DNA from: Lactarius indigo
Taxonomy: Eukaryota > Basidiomycota > Agaricomycetes > Russulales > Russulaceae
Assembly (NCBI GenBank): GCA_025766275.1
Contig: JAFKAC010000050.1
Span: 248,001-312,000 of the forward strand
Length of the DNA stretch: 64,000 nucleotides
Direction: 5' to 3'
The position numbers and the translations under genes are program-made. The notes beneath the pieces were generated by a model, which ran no database searches, was not told the origin of the DNA, and saw only the letters and a program-made list of their open reading frames with translations. Of the stretch, positions 25,068 through 35,775 are shown piece by piece (positions within the stretch are counted from its first letter, which is position 1; the number at the start of each line of letters is the position of its first letter).

Positions 25068-25692
25068 ACCCTTCTGCAGGAACGCACTATGCAGGCGCGA
25101 GCGGTGCCGCTGATACTGATGAATTCTGTACCACGGTACCAAAATGGAAATGCATGTCTAGACCTTTTTGATATGAGATCGGCTGGTGTCAAAGATCTTC
25201 AGCGGCTCTGTCGTGCTATCTGAATATCTTTTCCACAAGCCATCGTGCATTCAATTGTTAAAGACAAAGGCTATCTGCCCTGTTCAGTACGTACTGAGCT
25301 AGAGCGGGATGGATTTAGCATTCTCAAGAAGCTGGAATCATTACAGGATATATCTCTATGGTGTTCCTGGTCCGCGGTTGTACAGAAGTAAGGAAGCTCG
25401 TGCCTCTAGCCTACGGAAACTGCAACAACGAGATCGAGGTGCTCTGGGTCCTTCATGGCATGTGCATACATCACGCTTTCACCTACGTCTGACAAGAGTG
25501 ATAGAACGTTCCAGCCTCATTGTCGCCAACTGAGTATATATATCTTCTCAAAAGCGGGGGCCAGCACTCGAGGCTTTCAGGGCGCAACGATTTCAAATAG
25601 CTGGGTTCAAGTTGAGCGAACCAAGGAGCGAACGGCAAGGCGAACGGACAGTCGCGGGGCCGTCACATGACTGCATCCTTCCGTGTGTCCTG
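25068..25692. other. Deletion scar: array spacer without a DUF6535 gene
   Basis: 25.1-25.43 kb is the normal tail-to-tail spacer followed by the last few dozen bases of a DUF6535 gene (3' end, near 25,410-25,450). The sequence then passes directly into the upstream promoter block (25.46-25.62 kb). The whole DUF6535 body is missing, leaving its two flanks joined. Confidence 0.45.
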
Positions 25693-26908
25693 ATGGACGT
25701 CTCGGATATTCTCGCCTCTCAAGCTCAAGTCTTAAGACAGTGAGGTCGGTATAGTATTCGCCACCGTTGACCATCGCTGATTGGTGTCTACCACAGTAGT
25801 TCTACCCTCGTCGAGAAGGACGTCCCCATCGACGTCGATGCGGGGTTCTTGACAGTCACCGACCCGAGCGCGATCGACAAAGAAAGCTACGAGTACGTAC
25901 CGCCATGTTTTTTTCCACGAGTCGACCATTTAAAAAAAAACGCAGCCACGATCGCGAAGCGTGTCTCCAGTCGATCGCACGGGATGGAATCCAGCTCCTA
26001 CTCGCAGCGCGGTTCAACCTGTCGACCCTCCCCTCGCCCGAGGGTCCGCTCGCGCAACTCCCGCCGCCAACAACGCAGCTCCCGCGCGTCAAGCCCCTCC
26101 CCAAGCCCAAACCTCTCCAACAAAATGGCAACGCTTCGCGCGCGCGAAGGGCATCAGCTCACAGCGGCGCGATAAGAAAATCTGGGATGACGAGCGCCAG
26201 GCATGGGTCTCGCGCTGGGGATGGAAAGGGAAAAACAGGGACGGGGAGACACAGTGGCTACACGAGGTGCTCGCCAACGCTGGTGCGTCCCAATTTTGTT
26301 TTGTCTCTGAAATGCCACGGCGACGTTGCAGTTGGCTTCTAGATGCGGATTATGACCCGCCCAAGGAGGCACGGGTGGCGCGCAAAGAGCGCATGGCGAA
26401 GAACGAGCGCCAGCGTTTGCAGAACGTCGCGCGGGCCCAGCAGGGACCGATGACGACGACGACGACCACTGGTACTCAGGTCGACCATAAGCGGTATATC
26501 GATCGTACTCTCGCTACGACACGTACGAGCGCGGCGAGTATGGGAAAGTTCGATCGCGCGCTCGACGGCAAGAAAAAGCTGCGTGGGGTGAGGCGCAAGA
26601 TACCGTACCCCTCCTGCCTTTCTCTCGCACGTGCTCACTACTTCACCCCCAATTATATCTGCATGGCGCCGCTTCGTCCCCAGTTCGATCCGATTGAAAA
26701 GTCCGTCGACGCGGAGAAGAATGCGAATATGGCCCTCATCAAGCAAATAGGAAACGGCGCCTCCGGCAGCTCGTCAGAAAAGTCGAAGCGGGATGGCGGC
26801 GGTGGTGCAGGGGACGTGGTCAACGTGCGCAAGGAGATGCGGTTCGCTTCTGGGAGGCAGGGAGCAGCTGCGCTCGTGCGCAAGTCAGGCTCAGGTCATA
26901 AGAACTGA
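25693..26908 (+). pseudogene. RRS1: RRS1-like ribosome biogenesis gene copy, frameshifted
   Basis: Rrs1 helps recruit the 5S RNP to the pre-60S ribosomal subunit in the nucleolus. Visible blocks are an MDVSDILASQAQ start (25693), VEKDVPIDVDAGFLTVTDP (about 25811), CLQSIARDGIQLLL, LPSPEGPLAQLPPPTTQLPR, KWQRFARAKGI, WDDERQAWVSRWGWKGKN, RVARKERMAKNERQRLQN, IDRTLATTRTS.ASMGKFD and FDPIEKSVDAEKNANMAL, ending SGHKN. An intron at 26283-26342 is clear, as is another after ...IDKESY. A 2-nt insertion near 26118 breaks the frame, and I could not find a splice that joins the first exon in phase. Probably a transduplicated dead copy. The downstream neighbour is DUF6535 debris, as with the second copy at 49.5-50.5 kb. 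Confidence 0.75.
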
Positions 26909-26999
26909 AGTGATAACGCTATGATGACATCCGCAAATATATTGGGCGCCACAGATTCCAAAACCTTACTTTGTACTCATGACCGCCGCGTGCTTTCAT

Positions 27000-27452
27000 C
27001 GGGCCTCTAGCCCACGGACTCTGCAACGACAGGATCTAGGTGTTCTGGGTTACTACGGAATCGTGGAAAAGCCTCCAATCTATCCGGATCGGGTTCGCGT
27101 CCTCAATCAGGTCGCAAATGATATCGAGGAGGATATATCGGGTCCTGGGCCATTCCCTGCTCCTCCTCCCAGTGGGACGTGATAATCTTGAAGGTGCTGG
27201 TGTAGAAAGGACTATTCGATTCGTACAAAGAAGGTATCGATGGAAGTCGTCTCAGGGAGAGGAAGAAAAGCTCGATGGTGGACCCAAGTTTACCGCCATC
27301 GCCTACATTTTACAGACGCCACAGTTGCCATTTCATCAAGTCATTGGGCCAGCGCATGGAAACAGGTACTTTGTCGACGGATTTCAGGCTTTCGAGCCAT
27401 TCCTCGTATTCCTCAGCAACCTGCTCATCCAAGACTTCACGAAGCTTTAGGC
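27000..27452 (-). pseudogene. D6: truncated DUF6535 3' remnant
   Basis: Only the C-terminal third of the family is present, in minus orientation: the LKLREVLDE..EEYEEWLESLKSVDKVP block, RQLWRL.DVGDGG, ELFFLSL and the ICDLI block. Frames shift more than once and internal pieces of the 3' end are missing. The 5' side ends abruptly at about 27452, where phosphatase sequence begins. Tail-to-tail with the RRS1-like copy. Confidence 0.65.
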
Positions 27453-27455
27453 CTC

Positions 27456-27535
27456 TAGTTGAATCCACCAACTATGTCGTCGCTGACAACGGCGATCTCT
27501 AGCCAAAAATCATCTCTGGCAAAACCGTCAAAGGT
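27456..27535 (+). pseudogene. Phosphatase 5' exon scrap
   Basis: About 80 bp of the ADNGDL / PKIISGKTVK region of the phosphatase on the plus strand. It directly abuts D6 on one side and an oppositely oriented phosphatase piece on the other. Confidence 0.45.
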
Positions 27536-28010
27536 GAGGAGGATCAGAGTACGGTTATCGTTGAAGTTGTTGGACTCCATGTTTGCGATTCTGATTTGGA
27601 ATGTATAAACACGGCATGTACATATACCCGAGTAGCAAGCTCTTAGAATAATCAACACATCTTATCCCCAATCCTTGTCCTATCTCCACGCGAAAAGAGT
27701 TCCGAACCTAAAAGAAGTTGATGTCATTGAGTAATAGGGCGAGCCAGTAATCAACCCACTCGCCCATAAGGTCAATGGTGATATCGTGAGCATCGTCGAC
27801 CATATTGGACGTTACGAATAGCCACTGAGGGAGGCTGAGGCATTGACATCGGCGGCAAAGTCGTTGAAATTGCGATGAAGAGGAAGGCGGGAAGTGCCGT
27901 GCACGAAGCGACCGAATCGCAGAATATAGTAGGGTTGTGATTGCGTACGTACTAGTAGAAGGTATATGATGCAGGGGCGGAGGTGCAATATTAGCCGATC
28001 TAACTTGAAG
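27536..28010 (-). pseudogene. P8: inverted acid-phosphatase-like fragment with insertion
   Basis: Read on the minus strand it shows LHRNFNDFAADVNAS, QWLFVTSNMVDDAHDITIDL, GEWVDYWLALLLNDINF and then, after about 140 bp of unrelated sequence (about 27575-27712), NNFNDNRTLILLTFD. The QWLF glutamine codon is intact here (CAG), unlike in several other copies. The orientation is opposite to its neighbours P7 and P9. The 140-bp interruption has no GT-AG borders in the right place, so I read it as an insertion. Confidence 0.55.
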
Positions 28011-28579
28011 GCAGAGCGAGGAACGAGCGGTGCTTTAGAGCACAGACTCGGAGTGAGCGGGCGAAGCGACACGTGCTCATTCCCCCTTTGCGTGCTGCCA
28101 CCTACGCTGCTTTTCAACCGGTCTGAAAAATCGGGACTACTTTCCTTTTAACCCGCCCACCACACCATTTATACAAATGGATTGATGATGAGGTTCACTG
28201 TGTCAACCGACGCCCATCCAGTCGCTCCGGGAGGGCCTGTCGTGACCTCACCTCGGCCACATGAACTCACCTTTTCGATCGAGAAACGCTTTGCGCTTTC
28301 GCCCAATCTCTTTCCCACACTCTATCTCTTCCTGCCTGGACTTTCATACATAATACCCATACGCAGTTCTTCCCTTGTTGCTTACAAAATACGGCCTAGT
28401 TATCATCCCACCGGCAGCATCATCCTTCTGTGCCGCGCCTCTTTGGCCTCACTTGCGCTCTACCCACCGCGGCACGGAATTCCCATCGAAGAAGAACGGC
28501 GGCAACTTGCAAAGAGCGCGTTTGTAAAGTGAAACTGACCCGAATGAAACGAAATTGAGACGTGTACGCTGTGACCGTC
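28011..28579. other. Unassigned spacer
   Basis: No array block, RNA gene or protein family is recognised. Open frames here are short with ordinary composition. Confidence 0.3.
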
Positions 28580-29040
28580 AACAACCTCAACCTCACCCTA
28601 TCCCTATAGTCTTTGAGAGTACTCGCCGCACCCTCGGCTCGACATACTACACGCACCATTCCTCACCCCGCCATGGAGGCAAACTGGTGTTTCGGGTCGC
28701 TCAGCTGCAGCGACATGAACAAGTACGTCCTGCCGTCTCACACCTCCCCCAAAGCCAACCTCTCGCCCATCCATCCGCAGGACTCTCGCGAACGTCTACT
28801 CCTTCGTCTTCAATGCGACAGGCTACACCAACCTCCCTCGCCAAAATCCCGCTGACGAACTTCACGGGCATGCGGTACTACGTGCCCATCACGGCGTCGA
28901 ATACGTCCGCCGTCGGCGTGGCCGGCGGTCCCATCTTTGTCGTATCAGGCCTCGACGCCAGCTTTACGGCTGCCCACGCCATCACCTGTCAATATCTCCG
29001 CGCAAGGAAAGATCGTGCCGTGGCTCGGCCTTTGAGTCGC
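28580..29040 (+). pseudogene. P9: acid-phosphatase-like 3' fragment
   Basis: Begins in the STRRTLGSTYYTHHSS core, then NWCFGSLSC, an intron-like stretch (gtacgtcc...ccgcag), TLANVYSFVFNATGYTNL, a deletion, then YYVPITASNTSAVG, GGPIFVVSGLDASF and KIVPWLGL followed by a stop. The hydrophobic tail is missing. Confidence 0.58.
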
Positions 29041-29574
29041 GGCGTCACTCTAAAGCCGATGCTGATGAGCTCTGTACCGCGGTGCCAACATCGTTTACAC
29101 CTCTTGATATGAAACCGACTGGTACTTTAGCGTAGAAAATCTGCAGTGTCATTGCCAGGCTATCTGAACATCTTTGCCGCAGGTCATCTTAGTTTGAGTC
29201 CTCACGGCGCTCTCAATGGGGATACTAGTCACTACCCCGATTGCTACTTATATACCTTACAAGCATATGGAAATGAAAAATGAAAAGAACAGGTATTGCG
29301 TTAACGACCCCCGTCTTCATCCGTGTCTGCATGTTTCTTATTATCGTTTCTCCTACTACAATCTACGCTTCCTTTTTGGTCGATATCGATTACATCCGTA
29401 TCTATGCATGGCCATTGAAACAGTCGGCCCTATCTATTGGCCCTAAGGCTATCCGGTACATAACAAGGCAGACTTAGCAATCACAAGAAGTTTCAGTAAT
29501 CACTAAAGTCTTTATGACGTCCCTAGTCCGGACGGAGTTACGGAAGTGAGGCGCCCGTACCCTTGCCCGTGCCT
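29041..29574. other. Tail-to-tail spacer with an extra segment
   Basis: Unit-type spacer at both ends. About 230 bp in the middle (29.21-29.44 kb) is absent from sister spacers and looks like an insertion of unknown origin. Confidence 0.35.
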
Positions 29575-32506
29575 CTAGATAACGTGCCAGTCTTCAAGAC
29601 GCTCCAGGGTGTGGCTTCTACCGGGTGACGAAATAGCTTCCAATGCCTTACGCCACAGTCCCATGTCCTTGCAACTTTTGCCAACGCTCTCAATCTCCAA
29701 CACAGCATTTCGGATATGCTCAGATGGACCCACATAATCTTGAAGTATATCGCCTACCACGTCAAGGAGCATGGTTGTGATAGACTCTGGATATGAAAAA
29801 TCCGAGAAGATTCCACGCTCGGGTACGATTAAGTCGCATATAATATTGAGTAGGACATGTTGCGTCCCGAGCGATTTCGTGCCTTCCATCCAGTGGGACG
29901 TGATAGTCTTGAATGTGTCGACGCAGAAGACGCTATTTGATTCTTGCAACGAAGGTATCGACAAAAATTGTCGAAGAGAGAGGAAGAAAAGTTCGACGGT
30001 AAACCCAAGGCCACCACCGTCGCGTAGATCTTGCAGGCGCCACAGTTGCCGTCCCATCACGCCGTCGGGCCCACGCAACGAAATTGGGACTTGGTCGACG
30101 GATTTCAGGCTTTCGAGGACGTCCTTGTACCCCTCGGTAGCTTGTCCATCCAGGATTTCACGAAGCTTTAGGCCAAGTCCGGTCAACCCTCGAATTTGTT
30201 GTTCCGGGAATATAAATTGGGGGGTGAGTGGGGCGATACCTGTGGCTGGTGTAGTGAAAGTATCGCTTATCAGGGAGGTTTCGGATGGTCGAGGCTCGTC
30301 GAATGATACGCCGGGAAGTTGCCGCGTCAACCTGTGAGTGGTGTGGTCGATCGCGTTTTGGAGAACGGAGATCCGCCAGTCAATATCTCCCATGCCATCG
30401 ACCTCGACTTTAATGCGCTCCAACTCCGAAATCTCTCGTTCGTGGTTTCGTAGGATTTCTTCGACTTGCTCCCTTGTCCTCTTCTGGGTCCAAGGCTTGA
30501 ATGCTCGATGTAGGTACTCAACGCACTCCCATGCTGTCTTGAGATATTTCTCGATCCTCTGAGCGCTTTTCCATCCCACCTCGTCCGGTTGTCCGTATTC
30601 AGAGCGTGCCAGTCCGCTCACCGCGTACCCAGAAAACACCTGAAACTGGTTGCTGCTCAATACCTGCTGAACAGCTACGAGTGAAAGGCATGTCCAGCGT
30701 ATGACGAACGTTGGGTTGGATGTGATCGTTGGTGACTGGTTGACCCTTTCAATATGGCCTATTTCGCTGACCAACTTGCCGACTTGTCCCGACCACTCCA
30801 GCCGAAAACCGACTCGGCATACAAGTGACGCCAAAGCCTCAACGCATGCGCGCATGCGCCTACGTCTTGCCCCCTCGTTTTCGAAATAGCTGTGATTGTC
30901 GCAGGTCTCGAAAAGGTAGCGCATGCGTCGAGAAATGGTGTCATTGGCAACTGTGGCACCTTCTTGGAGATGCGGGGGGTGACTGCTAGCGGATTGATGA
31001 CCCGTCAGAGGTTCTAACGTCTCGCGCGCCTGAGAGGGGACCTCTCTCCACACTTCTCGGCTCCATTCAGTGTTGAAGGAGTTAGGGATCGCCAACACGA
31101 GCGGATCCATCTCGGCGTTCACCGCGGTGCTGTCGATCAACCACCGAATGGCACGGACGTCACGGCCGCGGCGTTCATCGGTCTCCTCCATCACCAGCCA
31201 TTCTTGACATGCTTGTGTACTCATGGACGTAAGCTTTTTGCTGAGGGTGCGGTTACCGAAATAGGGTCGCTTGAACTTCCGCACCAGGAAGAATATCGGC
31301 CATGAGAGCAGGGTCTGGTGTGGCGATTGCAGGTTTAAGTGTGGCGCTAGCATGCCGTACAGGAAGAATGATCCACAACAGCAGGTAGGAACGATCGTGA
31401 TGACGCCAATAGTTGTGTTGACATTGAGCATGGAATCGCCGAGACCGAAAAGAAAGAGGACAAGCGATACACGGATCAACGAAGGGACAGCCACAGCCAT
31501 GACTCGCATCGACTTGGCACCCTCGAAAAAAAATTGCCGAAACCTCGCTCGCTTCAGGGGGTGATCGTACCGCTGGAAGATCTGCATATATGATCGGACC
31601 CATTGTTGAACAAGAGTTGCAAAAAGCGCCGCAGACAGACTGCATACGAGACCGATCAACCAGTAAGCGTTTACTCGGATGTCCTTGACTGGCGGGTGGA
31701 ACGGTGGGTAAGGCGGTGGGGGAGTAGACGGTACGGAGACCTGTGGGGCGATAGATGCGATTTGCTGTGAGATCTGTGCGAGCATCGCGACCGATTGCTG
31801 GTGATAATAGACGGATTGTTGCGCAGGATCCGGTTGCAGATTCTGAAGGCTGTCGACGAGGAAGGAAGTGAGAACAGCAGCAAATAAGCCGGCCTGTGGA
31901 AACGCGGGTAAATTGAATCAAGTGTACGCCGAACGCGGGAAGATACGCACGAATGTAGGGACCCCATCCATATCCGCTGACAGGCTTCGGAAAAGAGCTT
32001 CGTCGTGGGTTTGAGCCTCTTTTCCGTAAAGAGACCAGAGGGCATTGGCGCCGTCATCGAAATCCCTGAGCTCTTTGTGGGCCGCTGAATGAGATGGGCT
32101 ATCTTCGCCAAAAGGAGACTTGGGGAGGGCACCAACACCATCACCGGAGCCCCGGAGTTCGTTGTGGGCTACATATTGAGATGGGTTGTCTTCGCCATAA
32201 GGACGCCTGGGGAGGACATTGGCATTATCGTCGAAATCCCTGGGCTTGTTGCGCGCCGCTGACTGAGATGGGCCATTCGAATGAGAATGGTCTCCTTCGT
32301 TCTCCGAGTGTGACATTGAGGCTACAACATATCTTCCCCTCGTCAGTTCTACAACACAAATATGCATTAGATTACAAACCTCTGTTGAGAGCCTCAAACA
32401 GCGATTCTTTTTGACTATCAATACCCGTCGAATACGAGACGATCTACTAGTAGGACTCACCAAGAGTAACACGTTCTTGAACATCTATACTTATGTGTCC
32501 GGGCAT
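29575..32506 (-). CDS. D7: DUF6535 membrane protein with triplicated N-terminal repeat
   Basis: Exons 32461-32506, 31951-32321 and 29575-31893 give 911 residues. The first exon is short (MPGHISIDVQERVTL) and diverged from the usual MPRRT type. Exon 2 is twice the normal length because a 29-residue segment occurs three times: PSQSAARNKPRDFDD..., PSQYVAHNELRGSGD... and PSHSAAHKELRDFDD.... The last one carries the real ALWSLYGKEAQTHDEALF start of the DUF6535 domain. The usual 57-nt intron, four hydrophobic segments, and a C-terminal region with IPNSFNTEWSREVWREV and a coiled-coil-like segment follow. The last residues (RLEDWHVI) differ from the other copies. No lesion seen. Confidence 0.83.
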
Positions 32507-33484
32507 TACTTTGTCCATTATAGTGGACTGAAATGTCGATTGTGGGGGTGGGGGGAAAGGGTTCGAGGAAACTCAAGTGCACCAAGTGATACGGTAAAAT
32601 CGGGTTCCCTCAAGGCAGCGGTAAATTCTGTCAAATGTACCGTGACCTGTGCACGTACACTCTAAGGACAAGTCGCCTACCGTCTGACGCGAGGAAGTAA
32701 ACGTTCCAATTTCATTTCCGCCGATTGCAGTGTAGAGATCTTCTGGCAAATAGGGGCTCAGACTTCAAGGTGTAGCGATTTCACTAGCAGACAGCTGAGC
32801 AGACAGAAAAGTGGACGCTTCCGGACCTGCCTCTACTGTTTTTCCGTTGCACCAAGTAAGTTCACGGCGATGGTCAGAGTTGGATGACAACACGAATAAC
32901 GAAACACGTGACCGACATAGGCTGTAGCTGCAACTCTGATGCTGTGCGACGTGCCACACCGTGACAGCATTTTCCCACCTGCCCAATGCAGCGTGTCGAC
33001 CTCAGCGGAAGGGACCTCGATATTAAAATAAACACACTGCGTGTGGATATCGGGCGTGAGCAGTGCGCCTGAGAGAGTAAATACACCGTGAAACTTGAAT
33101 TGAAACTTGAATATTAGCTTGAATGCGCAAGGGCCTCGACCTTGGCCTCGACTCGAAGATACGAGGGGATGAGAAGCGGCGAGTTAATTTGGACAAGATG
33201 AACGAATCAAACAATTGCGCAGGGGCGATTACGGACAATTCTTTATAATATAGCAAAATCCAAACTTTGGGCCTCTAAAGCATGCATGACCGCTGAGTTG
33301 CCTCAGTGAGGCGACCCCCACGAGCCAAAACAAGCGGAAAACGAAGTGCTGACTCTTGCCTCGCAAGTGTAAATCTTGAGTGTAAATACAGTACAATCGT
33401 TTTTTTCGTCGCCGCCGCCGGCCGTCAGAAGGGAAATCTAGCTCGTAAGTGTACAGAAGAAAAAGGGATGGAATGCTCGTAATA
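32507..33484. other. Intergenic region with promoter block and a dispersed repeat
   Basis: 32.52-32.9 kb is the diverged promoter block of D7. 33.06-33.24 kb is the block shared with 18.17-18.35 and 54.1-54.25 kb (gagcagtgcg(c/t), gatacgagggga, aattt.ga..g.tg..cgaa motifs). No gene is seen. Confidence 0.4.
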
Positions 33485-34590
33485 CTAGCGCACAGGATCT
33501 GCAGTACTGCCGAGGAGCCATGAGATCCGGTTGCCCTTGTATTTGGCAATAGTCTCCACTGCCTTACGCCGGAGGCCCATGTCCGAACAACCTTTCGGAT
33601 CGACACTCTCATTCTCCCGCAAAGCTTCTTCAATATGCGAATTTGAGCCCGTGTGCCCGCGGAGCAATTCGCCTACAATTTCAAGGAGCATGGTCGTAAT
33701 ATATTCCAGATACGAGAAATCTGAGAAAACACCACGACCCTGGATGACAAGGTCCCAAATGCGTCCCGAGCGATTCCCTGCTCTCCCTCCAGCGAGATAA
33801 AATATTCCTAAAAGTCCCAGTGTAGAAGACCCTATTTTTTTCCTGCGACGAGGACGCGGATAAAAGTTGTCTGACGGTGAGGAAGAAAAGTTCGGTGGTG
33901 AACCCGAGACCGCCGCCATCGCGTAAATCCTGCAGACGCCACAGTTGCCGTGTCATCAGGTCACCGGCCCGGCACAGCGGAAAGCGGTCCCTGTCGATAG
34001 ATTTCAATCTTTCGAGCATCTCATCGTCTCCCTCAGCGCTCTGCCCCTCGAGCACGTTGCGGAATTCGAGGCTCAGCGAGGACAGTGCCTGTATTTGCTG
34101 TGCGGGGAATATTAATTGCGGCGTGATAGGAGTGCTGTAGATCAAGTTGGGAGACTTGACTACTGGCGGGCGAAGGACCTGTTGGGGACTCTAACGTGCC
34201 GCGCGCCTCGCGCGCCTGAGAGGAGACCTCTCTCCAAACGTCTCTGCTCCATTTGGTGTTGAAGGAGCCGGGGATCGCCAAAACGAGGGGTTCCATCTCG
34301 GCGTTCACCGCGGTACTATCGACCAACCACCGGATGGCACGCACGCCACGATTTTTGCGTTCATCAGTCTCCTCCATTACCACCCGTTCTTGAGGCGCTT
34401 CCATACTCATGGACGTAGGCTCCTTGCTAAGAGTGCGGTTACCGAAAAAGGATCGCTTGAACTTTTGCATCAAAAAGAATATTGGGTACGAGAATAGGGT
34501 CTGGTGTGGCGATCGCAGGTCCCAGAGCGGCGCTAGCATGCCGTACAGGAAGAGAGATCCACAACAGCAAATGGGAATGATCGTGATGCT
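33485..34590 (-). pseudogene. D8: DUF6535 gene, both ends and middle deleted
   Basis: The surviving parts, in gene order, are the LFLYGMLAPLWDLRSP to IPGSFNTKWSRDVWREV block (about 34590-34160), a deletion of several hundred nucleotides, then TPITPQLIFPAQQIQALSSL to the C-terminus (34145-33485). The N-terminal domain with the membrane segments is gone. A second small deletion with frameshift lies near 33755, where the CILLN.ICD block should be. It belongs to a diverged subfamily with D14: EFRNVLEG, and a RRKAVETI ending followed by STADPVR. Confidence 0.72.
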
Positions 34591-34956
34591 CTTGAAGCTC
34601 GAAGCGTGACAACGAAGACCTACTGGCCGTTGGCTGTCCTAACGATACTATCCGGGATGGCGGCAAGACCTAGATATAACTTGAACCCACTGGCACGTAA
34701 CAGACGTTCCCTCAGGATCCTGGCTCGTGGTCATGGATGAGAGCGACCACCAAACTACCTCAGGCTCTATCTTGTCGCAACACTTCCAGGAGCTTGGACG
34801 CAAAGTCGGCGGACTTCAACCATTCGGGTGAACAGTCCTTCTCCAGGCCTCGGTTTGCTGCATACACTCGCTTAGTTTCGCTGAGCATTCGGGCGCAGAA
34901 TTAATTGTATATTTCCGCAGTTGCTGACTACCCATGCTAAGTTACTAAAGCTCAGT
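34590..34956 (-). pseudogene. Fragment of an unidentified gene (3' exon)
   Basis: On the minus strand 34760-34888 reads as 42 codons from an ATG to a stop, MLSETKRVYAANRGLEKDC then SPEWLKSADFASKLLEVLRQ plus DRA. In the copy at 55696-55824 only four codons in the first half differ, so the piece looks like the 3' end of a real protein. I do not recognise the protein. The fragment joins directly to truncated D8 on one side and truncated P10 on the other. Confidence 0.4.
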
Positions 34957-35775
34957 GGACGGAGCTTAGCTTGAGGAGTTGGGGGAGAGGTAGGACGTAC
35001 TTATACGTGTCGGCATCAGGAAAAACCTACTTTGCTAATTCGAGATAATTTGAGATAATTTCCATATTGAGTAAGAATTATTGACATCTTAGTGACAGCT
35101 AGCGTTCGCTAGTCCTAATTATCTCGAATTATCTCAAATTAGCAAAGTAGGTTTTTCCTGATGCTCGCCGCAGCCGAGCGAGCAGTGGCCCCAGTTTTCC
35201 TCCGCGGTAGAGAGTGAGGAGTAATGTGTCTAGTAGGTCGAGTCGACAGTACCATGAGAACTCTCAGAGACAGAACCTTCAAGCAGCAAGGAGAGGATGC
35301 GGTTGTTGACAGGCATGTCTCAGTTTCGTTGAGGTGAGGAAGATCAAAGTGTGGTGTCGTCGAAGTGGATGTCGTTGAGTAGTGTAACGGGATGAGCCAA
35401 TAATCGACCCATTGGCCTGCAAAGTCAATGCTGGTATCATAGCCATCGTCGACCATATTGGGCGTCACGAACAGCCACTAAGGGTCGTGATGTTGGCGGC
35501 AAAGTCGTTGAAGTTGCGATGAAGCGCAAAGTGGGAGGGTTGTACTTGGGTACATAGAAGGTATGTGCGGGTGCGGAAGTGTTGACGTACAAATAACCGT
35601 GAAATCGACCTGAATGGTAAGTTAGAATGAGATGGTTTTGCGGCTTTTGCCGGAGAAGATCTTGGGTTTGGCGCCTACCATTGTTCAACGAGAGGGCCCT
35701 CGGGGGATAAACTGCGGCGTCTGTAATATAAGGTCACAACAAAAGGATGTTGACCGAGGCAGCGAGCATTGCGGC
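34957..35775 (-). pseudogene. P10: acid-phosphatase-like relic disrupted by a small transposon
   Basis: Nearly identical to P12 (42.94-43.70 kb). It carries NNGRRQTQDLL-frame 5' sequence, the FYVPKYN block (with a short deletion after it compared with P12), NFNDFAANI, a TAG in place of the QWLF glutamine codon, TPNMVDDGYDTSIDFAGQWVDYWL, LPHLNETET, and the STYY core with a TAG. It ends at about 34957, where the unidentified gene fragment begins, so the final exon is lost. A 152-bp inverted-repeat element sits inside it at 35013-35164. Confidence 0.65.
35013..35164. mobile_element. MITE-like element with terminal inverted repeats
   Basis: The element begins GCATCAGGAAAAACCTACTT and ends with the reverse complement of that string. 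The inverted repeats extend about 48 bp with small differences (a repeated GATAATT / AATTATC motif). It is flanked by TCG at 35010-35012 and 35165-35167. The paralogous sequence at 42.99 kb reads acgtgtcgccgcag, an empty site with one TCG. It has no coding capacity, so a non-autonomous DNA transposon is the natural reading. The 3-bp target duplication and these termini do not let me name the superfamily. Confidence 0.8.

Larger units (their letters stand above)
33060..34956. repeat. Direct segmental duplication, partner at about 54.09-55.90 kb
   Basis: The order dispersed block - D8 - 370-bp foreign fragment matches dispersed block - D14 - same fragment, in the same orientation. Internal deletions differ between the two DUF6535 pieces. 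Edges were placed by eye. Confidence 0.6.

Noticed and set aside
27575..27712. 140-bp interruption in P8 as an intron
   Set aside because: No GT and AG at positions that would restore the frame, and other copies have no intron there.
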